64,000 nt of DNA from an uncultured Lachnospiraceae bacterium (GTDB lineage: Bacteria; Bacillota; Clostridia; Lachnospirales; Lachnospiraceae), in NCBI GenBank assembly GCA_944383765.1, contig CALWQT010000001.1:434001-498000 (forward strand). Reading direction: 5' to 3'. Of this stretch, positions 35,381 through 43,402 are shown piece by piece. The notes beneath the pieces are model-generated. The model had not been told where the DNA came from and did no database searches. It saw only the letters and a program-made list of their open reading frames with translations. The translations under genes were made by a program, and so were the position numbers. How positions within the stretch are numbered: the first letter of the stretch is position 1; each line of letters begins with the position of its first letter.

Positions 35381-35860
35381 ATGAATTCCTTGAATCAGGC
35401 ATATATTGTGACCAAAGGATTTGACGAGGTTGCACGTATGAACCATGATGAACAGCCTTTAAAACTCACCGACCTGGATTATCTGACAGGAGATCATCAT
35501 CTTCAGATGATGAAAGCGGCCCTTCCATATCTGAATGTTCCTCAGCAGCGGACTTTTTCCATGATCATCAAAATGCAGGAGCTTCGCCGCACTATGGCAT
35601 TGTTCGGAGACCAGCAGGTAGCTGCCATGGGTCTTTCTCCTGCTGAAAAAGCCCCACATTCCCCTGCTGATATGCTGGACGCTATAAAACCCTATGGAAA
35701 CACCAGAGAGCAGGAAATGATCGGACTTCTGTCTAATCTGATGAGGGGAATCACCATGCCAGTCGAACAGATGAAAGTTTTTCTCTCTCCTGACCAGCAA
35801 TCCAAAGTAGATACCATGCAGTTAATGATGCAATCCATGCAGCAAACGACCGACCAGTAA
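35381..35860 (+). CDS. Conserved 159-residue protein of unknown function
   Basis: A soluble, helix-rich protein without signal or membrane segments. It has YIVTKGFDEVARM near the start, LTDLDYLTGDHHLQMMKAALPYL (about 29-51), a Met/Gln-rich middle and a C-terminal helix rich in Met and Gln (QLMMQSMQQTTDQ). The frame is closed by a TGA at 35360-35362, and ATG 35381 has no visible ribosome site. A leaderless transcript is possible. An ATG at 35444 has GAGG upstream but would remove the region that looks most conserved. It is followed 11 bases later by the 93-residue gene. I recognise no domain. Confidence 0.8.
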   Translation: MNSLNQAYIVTKGFDEVARMNHDEQPLKLTDLDYLTGDHHLQMMKAALPYLNVPQQRTFSMIIKMQELRRTMALFGDQQVAAMGLSPAEKAPHSPADMLDAIKPYGNTREQEMIGLLSNLMRGITMPVEQMKVFLSPDQQSKVDTMQLMMQSMQQTTDQ

Positions 35861-35871
35861 AAGGAGGATAT

Positions 35872-36153
35872 ATGAACGATTGGAAAAAAGACCCCAGGCT
35901 AAAAAAAATGGACCCCAAAAAGATTGAGGTCCTGATGGAATTCTCGGAACGTTTAGAAAGAACGCCAGGCCCGCAGATGCTGTCTACCCTTCTTTCCTTT
36001 CAGGCAGAAGCCCGGAAAAAAGGTATTGTTTTCACAAATGAAGAAACCGAGATTCTGGCAGGAATCCTGACTGCTGGTCTTCCCCAGTCAGAAATGCGGA
36101 AGCTGTCTGTCTTGAAAATGTTTTCCCAGAAAGCTGCCTCAAAAAACAACTAA
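35872..36153 (+). CDS. Conserved 93-residue charged protein of unknown function
   Basis: A small soluble helical protein starting MNDWKKDPRLKKMDPKKIE, with a middle LLSFQAEARKKGIVFTNEETEIL and a C-terminal SEMRKLSVLKMFSQKA. Three or four amphipathic helices are likely. AAAGGAGG precedes the ATG and the gene lies 11 bases after the 159-residue gene, so they are co-transcribed. I believe close relatives occur beside relatives of the 159-residue gene in other Lachnospiraceae, but no function is known. Its stop overlaps the convergent L,D-transpeptidase stop by four bases. Confidence 0.82.
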   Translation: MNDWKKDPRLKKMDPKKIEVLMEFSERLERTPGPQMLSTLLSFQAEARKKGIVFTNEETEILAGILTAGLPQSEMRKLSVLKMFSQKAASKNN

Positions 36154-36881
36154 TTTTCCAGGATTACGATTTTCGTTTTCTCATCTGCACATTGCAGAAG
36201 GGTCTTCATCTCCTCCTGTGGAATACAGATGCAGCCGCTGGAACCTGGATAACCTTCTGCTGTGCAGTGAAGAAAAATCGCAGACCCTTTTCCCGGAACT
36301 GCATCTTCGTTATAGGTAAGGGAAAGAACATAGTTATAGTATGGCGAACTCTGTATCAGATGCTCTGCAGAATTCCAGTCCTTCTTCACCTCCCTGGTAT
36401 TGACCATCCGGTTATAATACTGGCTGTCCGGATCATCCACCCAATAATCATGATCCGTCAGTTTATAATAAGGCATCACCGTTCCCGGGTCATCCAGAAT
36501 GCCAAATGCCTTATTGAAACGGTAAACTCCCAGCGGGGTTTTTTTATCTCCTTCCCGCTTCTCATAAGTTCCTCCATTCAATCCCCACACACCATCTGTA
36601 TCGATTCTTTTTTCCCAGATTCCACTTTCCGTCTCGCAATAGAAAACCAGGCTGATGGAAGATCCTCCCATACCCCTGACAATTATGACCTGATCCGTAT
36701 CATTGACGATGTCAGGATTCTCCAGGACAGCCCGGTCTTTCTCATTTTCCACACCTGTTCCTGCATGTTTTTCCAGCAATGCTCCCGGTCCCTGATCTGA
36801 AGCATAGGAAATACTGGCCAGATTACTGCAAATGCACAGAATCAACGCCAAACATATTTTGTATCCTTTCCATTTTTTCAT
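36150..36881 (-). CDS. Secreted L,D-transpeptidase (YkuD domain)
   Basis: A 243-residue exported enzyme. Signal peptide MKKWKGYKICLALILCICS with cleavage near SYA. The YkuD domain spans about 75-240: GGTYEKREGDKKTPLG is the entry motif, and the catalytic segment is HCTAEGYPGSSGCICIP with His about 207 and Cys about 218. The Arg after GCI in classical YkuD is absent, as in the Clostridial subgroup with GC(I)x(I)P. The enzyme forms 3-3 crosslinks or attaches proteins to peptidoglycan. GGAG precedes the ATG at 8 bases. The 3' end meets the convergent 93-residue gene without a terminator. Confidence 0.9.
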   Translation of the reverse strand: MKKWKGYKICLALILCICSNLASISYASDQGPGALLEKHAGTGVENEKDRAVLENPDIVNDTDQVIIVRGMGGSSISLVFYCETESGIWEKRIDTDGVWGLNGGTYEKREGDKKTPLGVYRFNKAFGILDDPGTVMPYYKLTDHDYWVDDPDSQYYNRMVNTREVKKDWNSAEHLIQSSPYYNYVLSLTYNEDAVPGKGSAIFLHCTAEGYPGSSGCICIPQEEMKTLLQCADEKTKIVILEN

Positions 36882-36992
36882 TTTCCTGTCTCCTATCTGT
36901 CTATAGGCCCTCTGCCATGTTATTTTATTATTCTATCACCTTTTCCGCCAGAAAACCAGATATTTTCCCACCGGCTTTTCTCCTTCAAAAAA

Positions 36993-37619
36993 TCACCAGT
37001 TCTTCAGCAATTCCTGAAGTTCGTTCACAAAACGGCAGACATGGAACCCATCACATACGGAGTGATGGACCTGTATTGCCAGAGGCAGAAGATATTTCCC
37101 CTCTCTTTCCTCATATCTCCCTATCGTAAAAATAGGGAGAAAATACTGATATCCTTTCTGAAGATTCAAATGGAATCCTTCAAACGATGTCCACGGAATC
37201 ATGGAAACAGGAAATGTATGGTCAGGAACTCCCTGCTTTGCCATCATCCCCTGAACCTCTCCATATCGGGAGAGATCGTCCTCATAAGCTTTTCTAAACC
37301 TCTGGTAATCCGGATCATATTCCGTCCAGAGATTGGAAAAAGTCTCCGTATCTTTATGAAATATGGTATAACATGGAATCATATCACTGTAAATCCCTAC
37401 TTCCCCATTATCATTCTGCGCCGTTCTGAATTCCTCATGCCGGTTCACAATTGTGGTGATCCCATAAAGCATAGCCGGATACAGTCTTTCTTTTTTCTCT
37501 ATGATCCTGGTTATATCAAGTTTTACTGTCATACTGTACGTGCAAGGGATCTGAGAGGAATAATGGTGAAAATATTCTTTTCTGTCCCAGTTCTCCAGAT
37601 TTATAATGCGAAATTCCAT
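36993..37619 (-). CDS. catA: Chloramphenicol O-acetyltransferase, type A-like
   Basis: A 208-residue CoA-dependent acetyltransferase of the trimeric CAT family. The catalytic block HHSVCDGFH at the C-terminus has the active His and the supporting Asp. The N-terminus NLENWDRKEYFHHY and the CTYSMTVKLDIT strand match CatA, as does the length. Start 37619 follows GGAG at 7 bases. It lies 77 bases downstream of leuS with a strong hairpin between and no promoter of its own visible. Resistance is likely from the motif set, but other acyl acceptors are possible in divergent members. No mobile element flanks it. Confidence 0.88.
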   Translation of the reverse strand: MEFRIINLENWDRKEYFHHYSSQIPCTYSMTVKLDITRIIEKKERLYPAMLYGITTIVNRHEEFRTAQNDNGEVGIYSDMIPCYTIFHKDTETFSNLWTEYDPDYQRFRKAYEDDLSRYGEVQGMMAKQGVPDHTFPVSMIPWTSFEGFHLNLQKGYQYFLPIFTIGRYEEREGKYLLPLAIQVHHSVCDGFHVCRFVNELQELLKNW

Positions 37620-37647
37620 ATATAGTCTCCTTCCGGTCATAAACACA

Positions 37648-37677
37648 CAGGAGGCTGCTGATACCAGCAGCCTCCTG
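37648..37677 (-). terminator. Terminator between leuS and catA
   Basis: Perfect 13-base stem CAGGAGGCTGCTG/CAGCAGCCTCCTG with a four-base loop. On the minus strand it is followed by TGTGTGTTT, a moderate T-run, so some read-through into catA is plausible. Confidence 0.75.
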
Positions 37678-37696
37678 CGCAGATTCCTATTTTCAA

Positions 37697-40108
37697 CTAC
37701 TTCACTACAATATTGATAATCCTTCCCGGAACATAGATTTCTTTCACAATGGTTCCGTTCATCTTATCCGCTACAGCAGCCTTTCCTGCTTCCAGTGCTT
37801 CTTCTTTGGAAATATCCGTAGCAAGATTGATGACTGCTCTCGTTTTTCCGTTTACCTGAACCGCAATTTCCACCTCATCATCTTTCATGGCCTCTTTATC
37901 ACACTCCGGCCAGGAAGCATGGAATACGCTGTCGGTACCGCCCAGTTCTCTCCAGAGTTCTTCACCCAGATGGGGCGCAAATGGGGAAAGAAGGATCACA
38001 AATGTCTTCAGTGTTTCTTTATCAATTCCGCCTTCTTTCTTTGCCAGGTCGATCAGCTTATTGTTATATTCCATAAATCCGGATACGACCGTATTCAGGC
38101 TGAACTGGTCAAAACGCTGTTCAATGTCATTCACCAGTTTATGACGCAGCTTCACCATTTCCTTTGTCTCTTTTACATCTGCATCTTTGCTGTCCATCAC
38201 CAGCGAATAAAATCTCTTTAAGAATCGGGAAACTCCCTCAATTCCCCTGTCGTCCCACTCTGCATCCAACTCCGGCGGCCCTACGAACAGTTCGTACAGT
38301 CTCAGGGCATCGCAGCCATAATCCCGCACCAGGTCATCAGGAGATACTACATTTCCTTTGGATTTACTCATCTTGATTCCGTTTTTACCGGTGATCATAC
38401 CCTGATTGAACAGCTTAGTAAACGGCTCATCAAAATCCACTACGCCAATATCGTACAGGAACTTAGTATAGAATCTGGAGTACAGCAGATGGAGCACGGC
38501 ATGTTCCACACCGCCGATATACATATCTACCGGAAGATACTTGTCCGCTTTCTCTCTGGAAACCAGCTCTTTATCATTTTTATTATCCACATAACGCAGG
38601 AAATACCAGGAAGACCCGGCCCACTGAGGCATGGTATTGGTTTCTCTCTTAGCCGGTCCGCCGCAGCATGGGCAGGTGGTATTCACCCACCAGTCAATAT
38701 CTGCCAGAGGAGATTCTCCTGTACCGGTAGGCTGATAGCTTTCCACATCCGGAAGAGTTAACGGCAGCTGGTCTTCCGGTACCGGAACATTGCCGCACTT
38801 CGGACAGTGAATGATCGGAATCGGCTCGCCCCAGTATCTCTGACGGGAGAATACCCAGTCACGCAGCTTGTAATTGACGGTTTTCTTTCCGAATCCCATC
38901 TTCTCGATCATTTCCGGTGCTTCTTTCTTCAGAACACTGCTCTCCATGCCATTCCAGTCTCCGGAATTGATCATGGTTCCGCTTGCCTCTGTATAAGCTT
39001 CCGTCATATTTTCAATTTCTTTTCCGTCTTTGGCAATAACCTGGATAATGGGAAGGTCAAATTTCTTTGCAAACTCAAAGTCACGGTCATCATGGGCCGG
39101 AACACACATGATTGCTCCTGTACCATAATCAGCCAGTACATAATCTGATAACCAGATTGGTACTTTTGCTCCGTTCAGAGGATTGATGGCATAGCTTCCC
39201 GTAAATACACCTGTCTTTTCTTTATCCTGAAGACGGTCTACATTGGATTTCATAGAAGAATCAAAAATATATTTCTCTACAGCTTCCCGTGTTTCATCTG
39301 TAGCCAGTTCCTTAGCCAGGGCATGTTCCGGTGCCAGAACCATGAAAGTTGCTCCGTAAAGAGTATCCGGACGGGTGGTATATACCGTGATTTTCTCCTC
39401 TCTTCCGTCTATAGGGAACTGCACTTCCGCACCATAGGATTTGCCGATCCACTCGCTCTGCATCTTTTTTACTTTTTCCGGCCAGTCCAGCTTATCCAGG
39501 TCATTTAACAGTCTTTCTGCATAGTCTGTGATCTTTAACATCCACTGACGGAGATTTTTCTTAGTCACCGGAGTACCGCAGCGTTCACAGCAGCCGTTTA
39601 CCACTTCCTCATTGGCAAGACCTGTCTTACAGGACGGACACCAGTTAATAGGGAACTCTTTTTCATAAGCCAGACCCTTTTTAAACATCTGAACAAAAAT
39701 CCACTGAGTCCATTTATAAAAGCCCGGGTCTGTGGTATTGACTTCCATATCCCAGTCATAAATAGCCGCGATCTCCTTGATCTGGCGTTTAATATTTTTC
39801 ACATTTTCAGCCGTGGATTTTGCCGGGTGTACTCCCATTTTGATAGCATAATTTTCAGCAGGAAGTCCAAAGGCATCCCATCCCATAGGATGGATCACAT
39901 ATTTCCCACGAAGAAGCTGATAACGGCTCCAGGCATCTGAAATCACATAGCCTCTCCAGTGTCCTACATGAAGGCCGCTGCCGGACGGATATGGAAACAT
40001 ATCCAGACAATAATATTTTTCTTTTTTTCCATCGTTTACATTGATCGGGTTTTTTTCCCAGTTCTCACGCCATTTTTTTTCAATGGCAGTGTGATTATAA
40101 TGCGCCAT
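37697..40108 (-). CDS. leuS: Leucyl-tRNA synthetase
   Basis: An 803-residue class I synthetase charging tRNA(Leu). HIGH motif as PSGSGLHVGHWRG (about 42-54); a zinc-type CPSCKTGL...CERCG; CP1 editing domain (about 220-420) with TTRPDTLYGATF and the Asp of DDRDFEFA; a second zinc-like CPKCGNVP...CPCCG; KMSKSKGN (about 573); anticodon-binding helices; and a C-terminal domain with QVNGKTRAVI. Start 40108 follows GGAGG. Expression is controlled by the T-box at 40142-40404. The length is normal. Confidence 0.97.
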   Translation of the reverse strand: MAHYNHTAIEKKWRENWEKNPINVNDGKKEKYYCLDMFPYPSGSGLHVGHWRGYVISDAWSRYQLLRGKYVIHPMGWDAFGLPAENYAIKMGVHPAKSTAENVKNIKRQIKEIAAIYDWDMEVNTTDPGFYKWTQWIFVQMFKKGLAYEKEFPINWCPSCKTGLANEEVVNGCCERCGTPVTKKNLRQWMLKITDYAERLLNDLDKLDWPEKVKKMQSEWIGKSYGAEVQFPIDGREEKITVYTTRPDTLYGATFMVLAPEHALAKELATDETREAVEKYIFDSSMKSNVDRLQDKEKTGVFTGSYAINPLNGAKVPIWLSDYVLADYGTGAIMCVPAHDDRDFEFAKKFDLPIIQVIAKDGKEIENMTEAYTEASGTMINSGDWNGMESSVLKKEAPEMIEKMGFGKKTVNYKLRDWVFSRQRYWGEPIPIIHCPKCGNVPVPEDQLPLTLPDVESYQPTGTGESPLADIDWWVNTTCPCCGGPAKRETNTMPQWAGSSWYFLRYVDNKNDKELVSREKADKYLPVDMYIGGVEHAVLHLLYSRFYTKFLYDIGVVDFDEPFTKLFNQGMITGKNGIKMSKSKGNVVSPDDLVRDYGCDALRLYELFVGPPELDAEWDDRGIEGVSRFLKRFYSLVMDSKDADVKETKEMVKLRHKLVNDIEQRFDQFSLNTVVSGFMEYNNKLIDLAKKEGGIDKETLKTFVILLSPFAPHLGEELWRELGGTDSVFHASWPECDKEAMKDDEVEIAVQVNGKTRAVINLATDISKEEALEAGKAAVADKMNGTIVKEIYVPGRIINIVVK

Positions 40109-40141
40109 GACGGCTCCTCCTTTTCTTGCGGTCATTTTCTG

Positions 40142-40404
40142 CGAATAAAAAAACCTGCGCCTCTATCTGTATAGAGACGCAGGAATCTTTTCCCCACGCG
40201 GTACCACTCTATTTCGCACAAAAACTGTGCGCTCTTTTGTTCCCGATAACGGCGGGATTCCGGTCTCTCCTACTTGTACCTGTTTCCGTTCAGAGGGACA
40301 GCTCAGGAGCCAGTTCACCATTTGCCTGCAACTGCCTCACACCACCCGGCAGCTCTCTGAATACCTGCTCACAGCTACTCTTCTCCTTCACAGCATTTTC
40401 GCTA
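40142..40404 (-). ncRNA. T-box leader of leuS, leucine (CUG) specifier
   Basis: On the minus strand, in order: Stem I with GGAG and the loop-E AGTA, then the distal motif AGAGAGCTGCCGGGTGGTG (complement of 40338-40357). Then GAA followed by CUG, the specifier codon (40311-40313), closed by CTCC. The T-box sequence GAGTGGTACCGCG is at 40197-40209, and a terminator CCTGCGTCTCTAT/ATAGAGGCGCAGG (40154-40183) is followed by TTTTTTT. Uncharged tRNA(Leu) with anticodon CAG would pair with CUG and favour antitermination. Five canonical elements in the right order make this secure. Confidence 0.93.
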
Positions 40405-40410
40405 AGGCTT

Positions 40411-40439
40411 AATTTAACACACTTACCTTTTTCTGTCAA
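40411..40439 (-). promoter_or_regulatory. Sigma-A promoter of the leuS T-box transcript
   Basis: Perfect TTGACA (40434-40439, minus), 17-base spacer, TAAATT (40411-40416). The -35 box is only 8 bases beyond the stop of the OppF-type gene. Confidence 0.75.
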
Positions 40440-40447
40440 GCCTGGTT

Positions 40448-41452
40448 CTATTCGCCGGCATGCCAACAGGCCACCTTATGATTATCAGTTCCTTTCATCT
40501 CCGGAAGTGCTTCCTCACATTCTCTGGAAGCCATCGGACATCTTCCACGAAAAGGACAGCCGGACGGAGGATTGATAGGACTGGGAAGCTCTCCTTCCAA
40601 TTTCACCCGCTGGCGGACCTTTGCTATGTCAGGGTCCGGAATCGGTACAGCAGAAAGCAAAGCTTTCGTATATGGGTGAAGAGGGTTACTGTAAAGTTCA
40701 TCGGCTTCCCCTTCTTCTACCAGATGCCCCAGATACATCACTCCGATCCGGTGGGAAATATAATTCACCATACTCAGGTCATGGGCTACAAACAGATAGG
40801 AAATGCCCATACGTTCCTGGATTTCCTGAAGCAGATTGATGATCTGAGCCTGAATTGACACATCAAGTGCGGAAATCGGTTCGTCACAGATAATAAATTC
40901 AGGGTTTAATGACAATGTTCTTGCGATGGATATTCTCTGACGCTGTCCTCCGGAAAACTCATGGGGATACCTGCGGATATGGTCCGGTTTTAACCCTACC
41001 ATCTTCAACAGTTCCGCAGCTCTTTCCTCCCGTTCTCCGTTGGAATTTAACAGTCCATGGATTTCCATAGGTTCCTTGATAATCTCTCCCACAGTCATCC
41101 TGGGATTTAACGAAGCATATGGATCCTGAAAAATCATCTGTACCTCTTTTCGGAAGTCTTTTTCCTCCGCTTTTCCCAGTTTAAAAATATCCTGGCCTTT
41201 ATAGAATACGTTTCCCCCGGTAGCCGGATATATTTTTACCAGCGTCCTTCCCAGAGTGGATTTTCCGCATCCGGATTCCCCTACCAGACCGAAAGTCTCT
41301 CCCTTTCCCACAGAAAAGCTTACATCATCCACTGCTTTAACAATTTGCTTTTTCGCAAAAATCCCTTTGGTCACATCAAAATATGTCTTTAAATGCTCCA
41401 CGGAAATCAGGGGTTCACTGCTATTTTCTTTTCTATATTCTTGTTCCGTCAT
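40448..41452 (-). CDS. Second peptide importer ATPase, OppF/DppF type
   Basis: A 334-residue ATPase: Walker [13 protein letters not shown] (about 60), [24 protein letters not shown], Walker B FIICDEPISALD, and the C-terminal GCPFRGRCPMASREC cysteines. It is last in the operon, with no terminator before the leuS promoter. It overlaps the OppD-type gene by 20 bases. Distinct from the first importer's ATPase in sequence, so this is not a recent duplication. Confidence 0.93.
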   Translation of the reverse strand: MTEQEYRKENSSEPLISVEHLKTYFDVTKGIFAKKQIVKAVDDVSFSVGKGETFGLVGESGCGKSTLGRTLVKIYPATGGNVFYKGQDIFKLGKAEEKDFRKEVQMIFQDPYASLNPRMTVGEIIKEPMEIHGLLNSNGEREERAAELLKMVGLKPDHIRRYPHEFSGGQRQRISIARTLSLNPEFIICDEPISALDVSIQAQIINLLQEIQERMGISYLFVAHDLSMVNYISHRIGVMYLGHLVEEGEADELYSNPLHPYTKALLSAVPIPDPDIAKVRQRVKLEGELPSPINPPSGCPFRGRCPMASRECEEALPEMKGTDNHKVACWHAGE

Positions 41453-42452
41453 TCTGATCCCCCTTTCTCTTTCCCGCTTCTTCCAGCCAGCAGGCGCAAC
41501 GGTGGGTGGAAGAATATTCAGTTGTTTCCGGCATCTGCAGCCTGCATATTTTCATGGCTTCCGGACAACGATCCACAAATGGGCAGCCTTTCGGCGGCTG
41601 GAGCAGATCCGGAGGGGAACCTGGGATCGGCTGCAGTGTCTCTTTCTTCTCCGGATTATGGACACAGCGCAAAAGCCCCATGGTATACGGATGTTTCGGT
41701 TCATAAAAAATTTCCCGGTCACTGCCCTCTTCTACAATCTTTCCGCCATACATGATCAGGATCCGGTCGCACAGGCTGGCTACGACTCCCAGGTCATGAG
41801 TGATCATGATAACCGAAGAATCCAGCTTCGTTTTCATATCCTTTATCAATTCCAGTACCTGGGCCTGTATGGTCACATCCAAAGCTGTAGTCGGCTCGTC
41901 CGCAATGATCAGCCTGGGATTGCAGGCCAGGGCAATCGCAATAATGATTCTCTGCCGCATTCCACCTGAAAATTCATGGGGATACTGATTCATTCTTTTC
42001 TCCGGAGAGGGAATTCCCACCTGTCCCATCAGCTCGATGGCTTTTGCTCTTGCCTGGGCATCTGTCATCTTATTATGATTTTTAATCACTTCCGTGATCT
42101 GTTTGCCAATTTTTACCACAGGATTCAAAAACGTCATGGGATCCTGAAAAATCATGGACATCTGATTCCCTCTGATCCCATTCATGAAAGCTTCATATGC
42201 CTTATGGCTGGCAAATGCTTTTTCCGTAATCTCCTGTCCCTGGAAAGAAATACTTCCATCCGTAATCGTCCCATTTCCTGCCAGAAGTCCCATAACAGAA
42301 TACATGGTTACACTTTTTCCGCTTCCGGATTCTCCAACAATTCCCACTACCTCTGATTCCTTCACAGAAAAAGAAACATCTCTCACCGCATGGACGGTTC
42401 CCTGGTCTGTTTCAAAATCTACATTCAAATGTTTTACATCCAGCAATGCCAT
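41433..42452 (-). CDS. Second peptide importer ATPase, OppD/DppD type
   Basis: A 339-residue ATPase: Walker A GESGSGKSVTMYS (about 41), MSMIFQDPMTFLNP, FSGGMRQR, Walker B LIIADEPTTALD and the C-terminal CPFVDRCPEAMKICR. AGGAGG precedes ATG 42452 and it follows the OppC-type gene by 10 bases. Confidence 0.93.
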   Translation of the reverse strand: MALLDVKHLNVDFETDQGTVHAVRDVSFSVKESEVVGIVGESGSGKSVTMYSVMGLLAGNGTITDGSISFQGQEITEKAFASHKAYEAFMNGIRGNQMSMIFQDPMTFLNPVVKIGKQITEVIKNHNKMTDAQARAKAIELMGQVGIPSPEKRMNQYPHEFSGGMRQRIIIAIALACNPRLIIADEPTTALDVTIQAQVLELIKDMKTKLDSSVIMITHDLGVVASLCDRILIMYGGKIVEEGSDREIFYEPKHPYTMGLLRCVHNPEKKETLQPIPGSPPDLLQPPKGCPFVDRCPEAMKICRLQMPETTEYSSTHRCACWLEEAGKRKGDQNDGTRI

Positions 42453-42462
42453 TTCATACCTC

Positions 42463-43389
42463 CTAGCGGTTCTTCGGATCCAGTGCTTCGCCTACACCAT
42501 CACCAATGAAATTTAAAGAAAGGACTGTCAGACAGATTGCAGCCACTGGCCATACAATCTGCAAAGGATAACTCTGAATCACAGATCTGGCTTCACTGGC
42601 CAGAGTTCCCCAGCTGGCCTGGGGAAGAGAAATCCCGATTCCGATAAATGCCAAAAAAGATTCTGTAAAGATCGCATCCGGAACCATCAAAGTTGCTGAC
42701 ACGATAATCGGCCCCATACAGTTTACGATCAGATGTTTAAATAAAATCCTGAGTCTGCTGGCTCCTACTACATAGGCTGCCAGCGCAAACTCCTGCTGTT
42801 TCAGCGTCTGTACCTGGGTACGAACCTGCCTTGCCATTCCAATCCAGGAAGAAATACAGATTCCCAGCAGTACAGATCCAATATTGGAACCAAAAACCAT
42901 CATAATCAGGATCACATACAGCATAGAAGGTATGGAATAGATACAGTCTACGATTCTCATCATGACCATATCCACTTTTCCTCCTGCATATCCTGCAATC
43001 CCGCCATAAACAACACCTATGATCAGGTTCAGCACTGCAGCAACAAATCCTACCGCAAGACTGATCCTGGCACCGAACATCAGGCGGACCAGAATATCCC
43101 TCCCCAGCTTATCGGTTCCCAGAGGGTGGGCCCATGACGGCAATTCGTTGCAGGCATCCAGATTCTGAGCATCGTAAGTATAAGGTGAAACTATCGGGAC
43201 CACAATAGCCAGAATGATCATCACTGCCAGGAAAATCAGTCCGTACAGCGCCATTTTATTCTTTTTAAAACATATCCAGGCGTCCTGAAGATATGTTTTG
43301 CTTTCCATTGCTATAAATTCCGTGTTTTTTTCACTGTCTTCCAGCTTTTCAAACATGGAATCATCCAGCACATATTCCATATCAGCCAT
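42463..43389 (-). CDS. Second peptide importer permease, OppC/DppC type
   Basis: A 308-residue permease with a long acidic cytoplasmic N-terminus (about 35 residues), the OppC_N helix and GTDKLGRDILVRLMFGAR. The EAA loop is FALAAYVVGASRLRILFKHLIVN and the terminus FIGDGVGEALDPK. Start 43389 follows GGAGG at 9 bases; longer starts run into the OppB-type gene. Confidence 0.92.
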   Translation of the reverse strand: MADMEYVLDDSMFEKLEDSEKNTEFIAMESKTYLQDAWICFKKNKMALYGLIFLAVMIILAIVVPIVSPYTYDAQNLDACNELPSWAHPLGTDKLGRDILVRLMFGARISLAVGFVAAVLNLIIGVVYGGIAGYAGGKVDMVMMRIVDCIYSIPSMLYVILIMMVFGSNIGSVLLGICISSWIGMARQVRTQVQTLKQQEFALAAYVVGASRLRILFKHLIVNCMGPIIVSATLMVPDAIFTESFLAFIGIGISLPQASWGTLASEARSVIQSYPLQIVWPVAAICLTVLSLNFIGDGVGEALDPKNR

Positions 43390-43402
43390 CTTCACACGCC
43401 TC

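Noticed and set aside
37620..37680. Drug-inducible translation attenuator before catA
   Set aside because: The hairpin does not include the catA ribosome site and no separate leader peptide frame is present; it reads better as the leuS terminator.
40140..40440. Coding potential in the gap before leuS
   Set aside because: The conserved T-box elements and terminator account for the region.
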